Positions 63,290 through 64,000 of a stretch of 64,000 nt of DNA are shown here, piece by piece (positions within the stretch are counted from its first letter, which is position 1; each line of letters starts with the position of its first letter). This stretch comes from Oegoconia quadripuncta (Eukaryota; Arthropoda; Insecta; Lepidoptera; Autostichidae). The stretch is from the NCBI GenBank assembly GCA_949316235.1, contig OX438747.1:35851601-35915600 (forward strand). Direction: 5' to 3'. The notes beneath the pieces are model-generated. The model made no database searches and was not told where the DNA came from. It saw only the letters and a program-made list of their open reading frames with translations. A program made the position numbers and the translations under genes.

Positions 63290-63700
63290 CAAACATCCCT
63301 TCCTGTCGCGCTCCCTTCGTTGACCTTGTTAATGTACGATGTATGTATAATCTACGATGTAAGCTTTTTTGGAGTAGAGTTCAAATACTGCAGCAAAAAC
63401 CTAAGAACCTGACTTGGGATAATATTGCAAATTCACATGTTTCACCGCAACATGCGAAAATACCATTTTATAGTAGGTAGATACATTATAAGTGTGTTAT
63501 GGTTGCTACTCGTATACACAAGAGGCGGAATTTCAGCACGAGCAGCCGTAGGCGAGGGCGTAATAGAGCCGAGCGTGTTTAACCAAATACGCACGTATAT
63601 CGTACGACGTTTTTCAACATACTTGCAAGGAAACAGAATACAATTGGTCGAAATTAGAAAAAAAAAATATAAAATTACTGATCTCCTTAATTACAGACTT
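63290..63700. other. Unassigned; open frame of 104 codons not supported
   Basis: A plus-strand frame at 63425-63739 starts hydrophobic (YIISVLWLLLVYTRG), then RRFSTYLQGNRIQLVEIRKK. It runs into the MITE at 63703. No splice or family evidence supports it as a gene. Confidence 0.35.
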
Positions 63701-63702
63701 GA

Positions 63703-63845
63703 GCCCGTATCACATAATGTTACAGAGATCTCCGCTTGAGGACAGTTAAAAAGGGACAGCTTTATGTAACTTGTATAGCTGCATCTCTTTCTAACTATGC
63801 TCAAGCGCTGATCTACGCTTGAGCAACTTTCTGAAATACGGGCCT
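63703..63845. mobile_element. Short MITE with GCCCGTAT / ATACGGGC ends
   Basis: GAGCCCGTATCACATAATG and TTTCTGAAATACGGGCC with internal GCTCAAGCG / CGCTTGAGC. A partial relative occurs at 16790-16860. It resembles the GGCCCG family in its ends. Confidence 0.65.
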
Positions 63846-64000
63846 AAGAGTACAACGTAAAGCGGTGCACCGATTTTGTGCTAAGAGCCGCGGACAGACA
63901 GACAAGGCGAAACCATAAAAGTTCTTTGTTGCTACGGAACTACAAAAACATTACGTTCGAAAGGTAAAAGCGTTTTAAGATAGCGCAATGGATGGTAAAA

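Noticed and set aside
63425..63739. 104-codon plus-strand frame with a hydrophobic start
   Set aside because: It runs into a MITE, has no splice signals or family resemblance, and its length is within chance for this composition.

Overview
The window is eukaryotic nuclear DNA, most likely from a moth or butterfly. This rests on intron-bearing genes with GT/AG splice sites, an insect-like U1-70K protein, and a dense load of CR1/Jockey- and RTE-like LINE fragments, tRNA-headed SINEs and AT-rich MITEs of the kind seen in Lepidoptera. The species assignment is inference. No bacterial-style operon, CRISPR array or rRNA is present.

Two host genes can be assembled, and they converge. On the minus strand (60587 down to 28554) lies the complete coding region of snRNP-U1-70K, the 70 kDa protein of the U1 spliceosomal particle. 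Nine exons join in frame to 395 codons plus stop. On the plus strand (2461 to 12589) five exons join in frame to a 461-codon reading frame of a protein I do not recognise; its true 5' end may lie further upstream. Between them, about 12.6-28.5 kb, there is only transposon-derived and unassigned DNA.

Layout. 1-2.4 kb: a dead LINE reverse transcriptase and repeats. 2.4-12.6 kb: the unknown gene, its introns filled with LINE, SINE and MITE copies, a G-rich minisatellite that repeats its own 5' splice site, and a 30-bp tandem array. 12.6-28.5 kb: nested transposons, including a P-superfamily element with a THAP-domain remnant, a long-TIR element, a hAT-like element and several MITE families. 28.5-60.6 kb: the U1-70K gene. 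Its intron 3 holds a 61-copy 27-bp array and a 51-copy, nearly invariant 80-bp array. Its intron 4 (15 kb) holds a Harbinger-like element and a candidate solo LTR. 60.6-64 kb: sequence upstream of U1-70K with LINE and retroposon copies and no gene I can support.

The best-supported unusual structure is a pair of related TIR elements (3601-4159 and 17317-18764). Each carries a different P-superfamily insertion, and each supplies the empty site for the other. One insertion is an 879-bp internally deleted P element with THAP coding remnants. The other is only 33 bp: two 13-bp inverted ends around a 7-base loop. Both have exact 8-bp target duplications, and the two sites are 15 bp apart in the shared host element.
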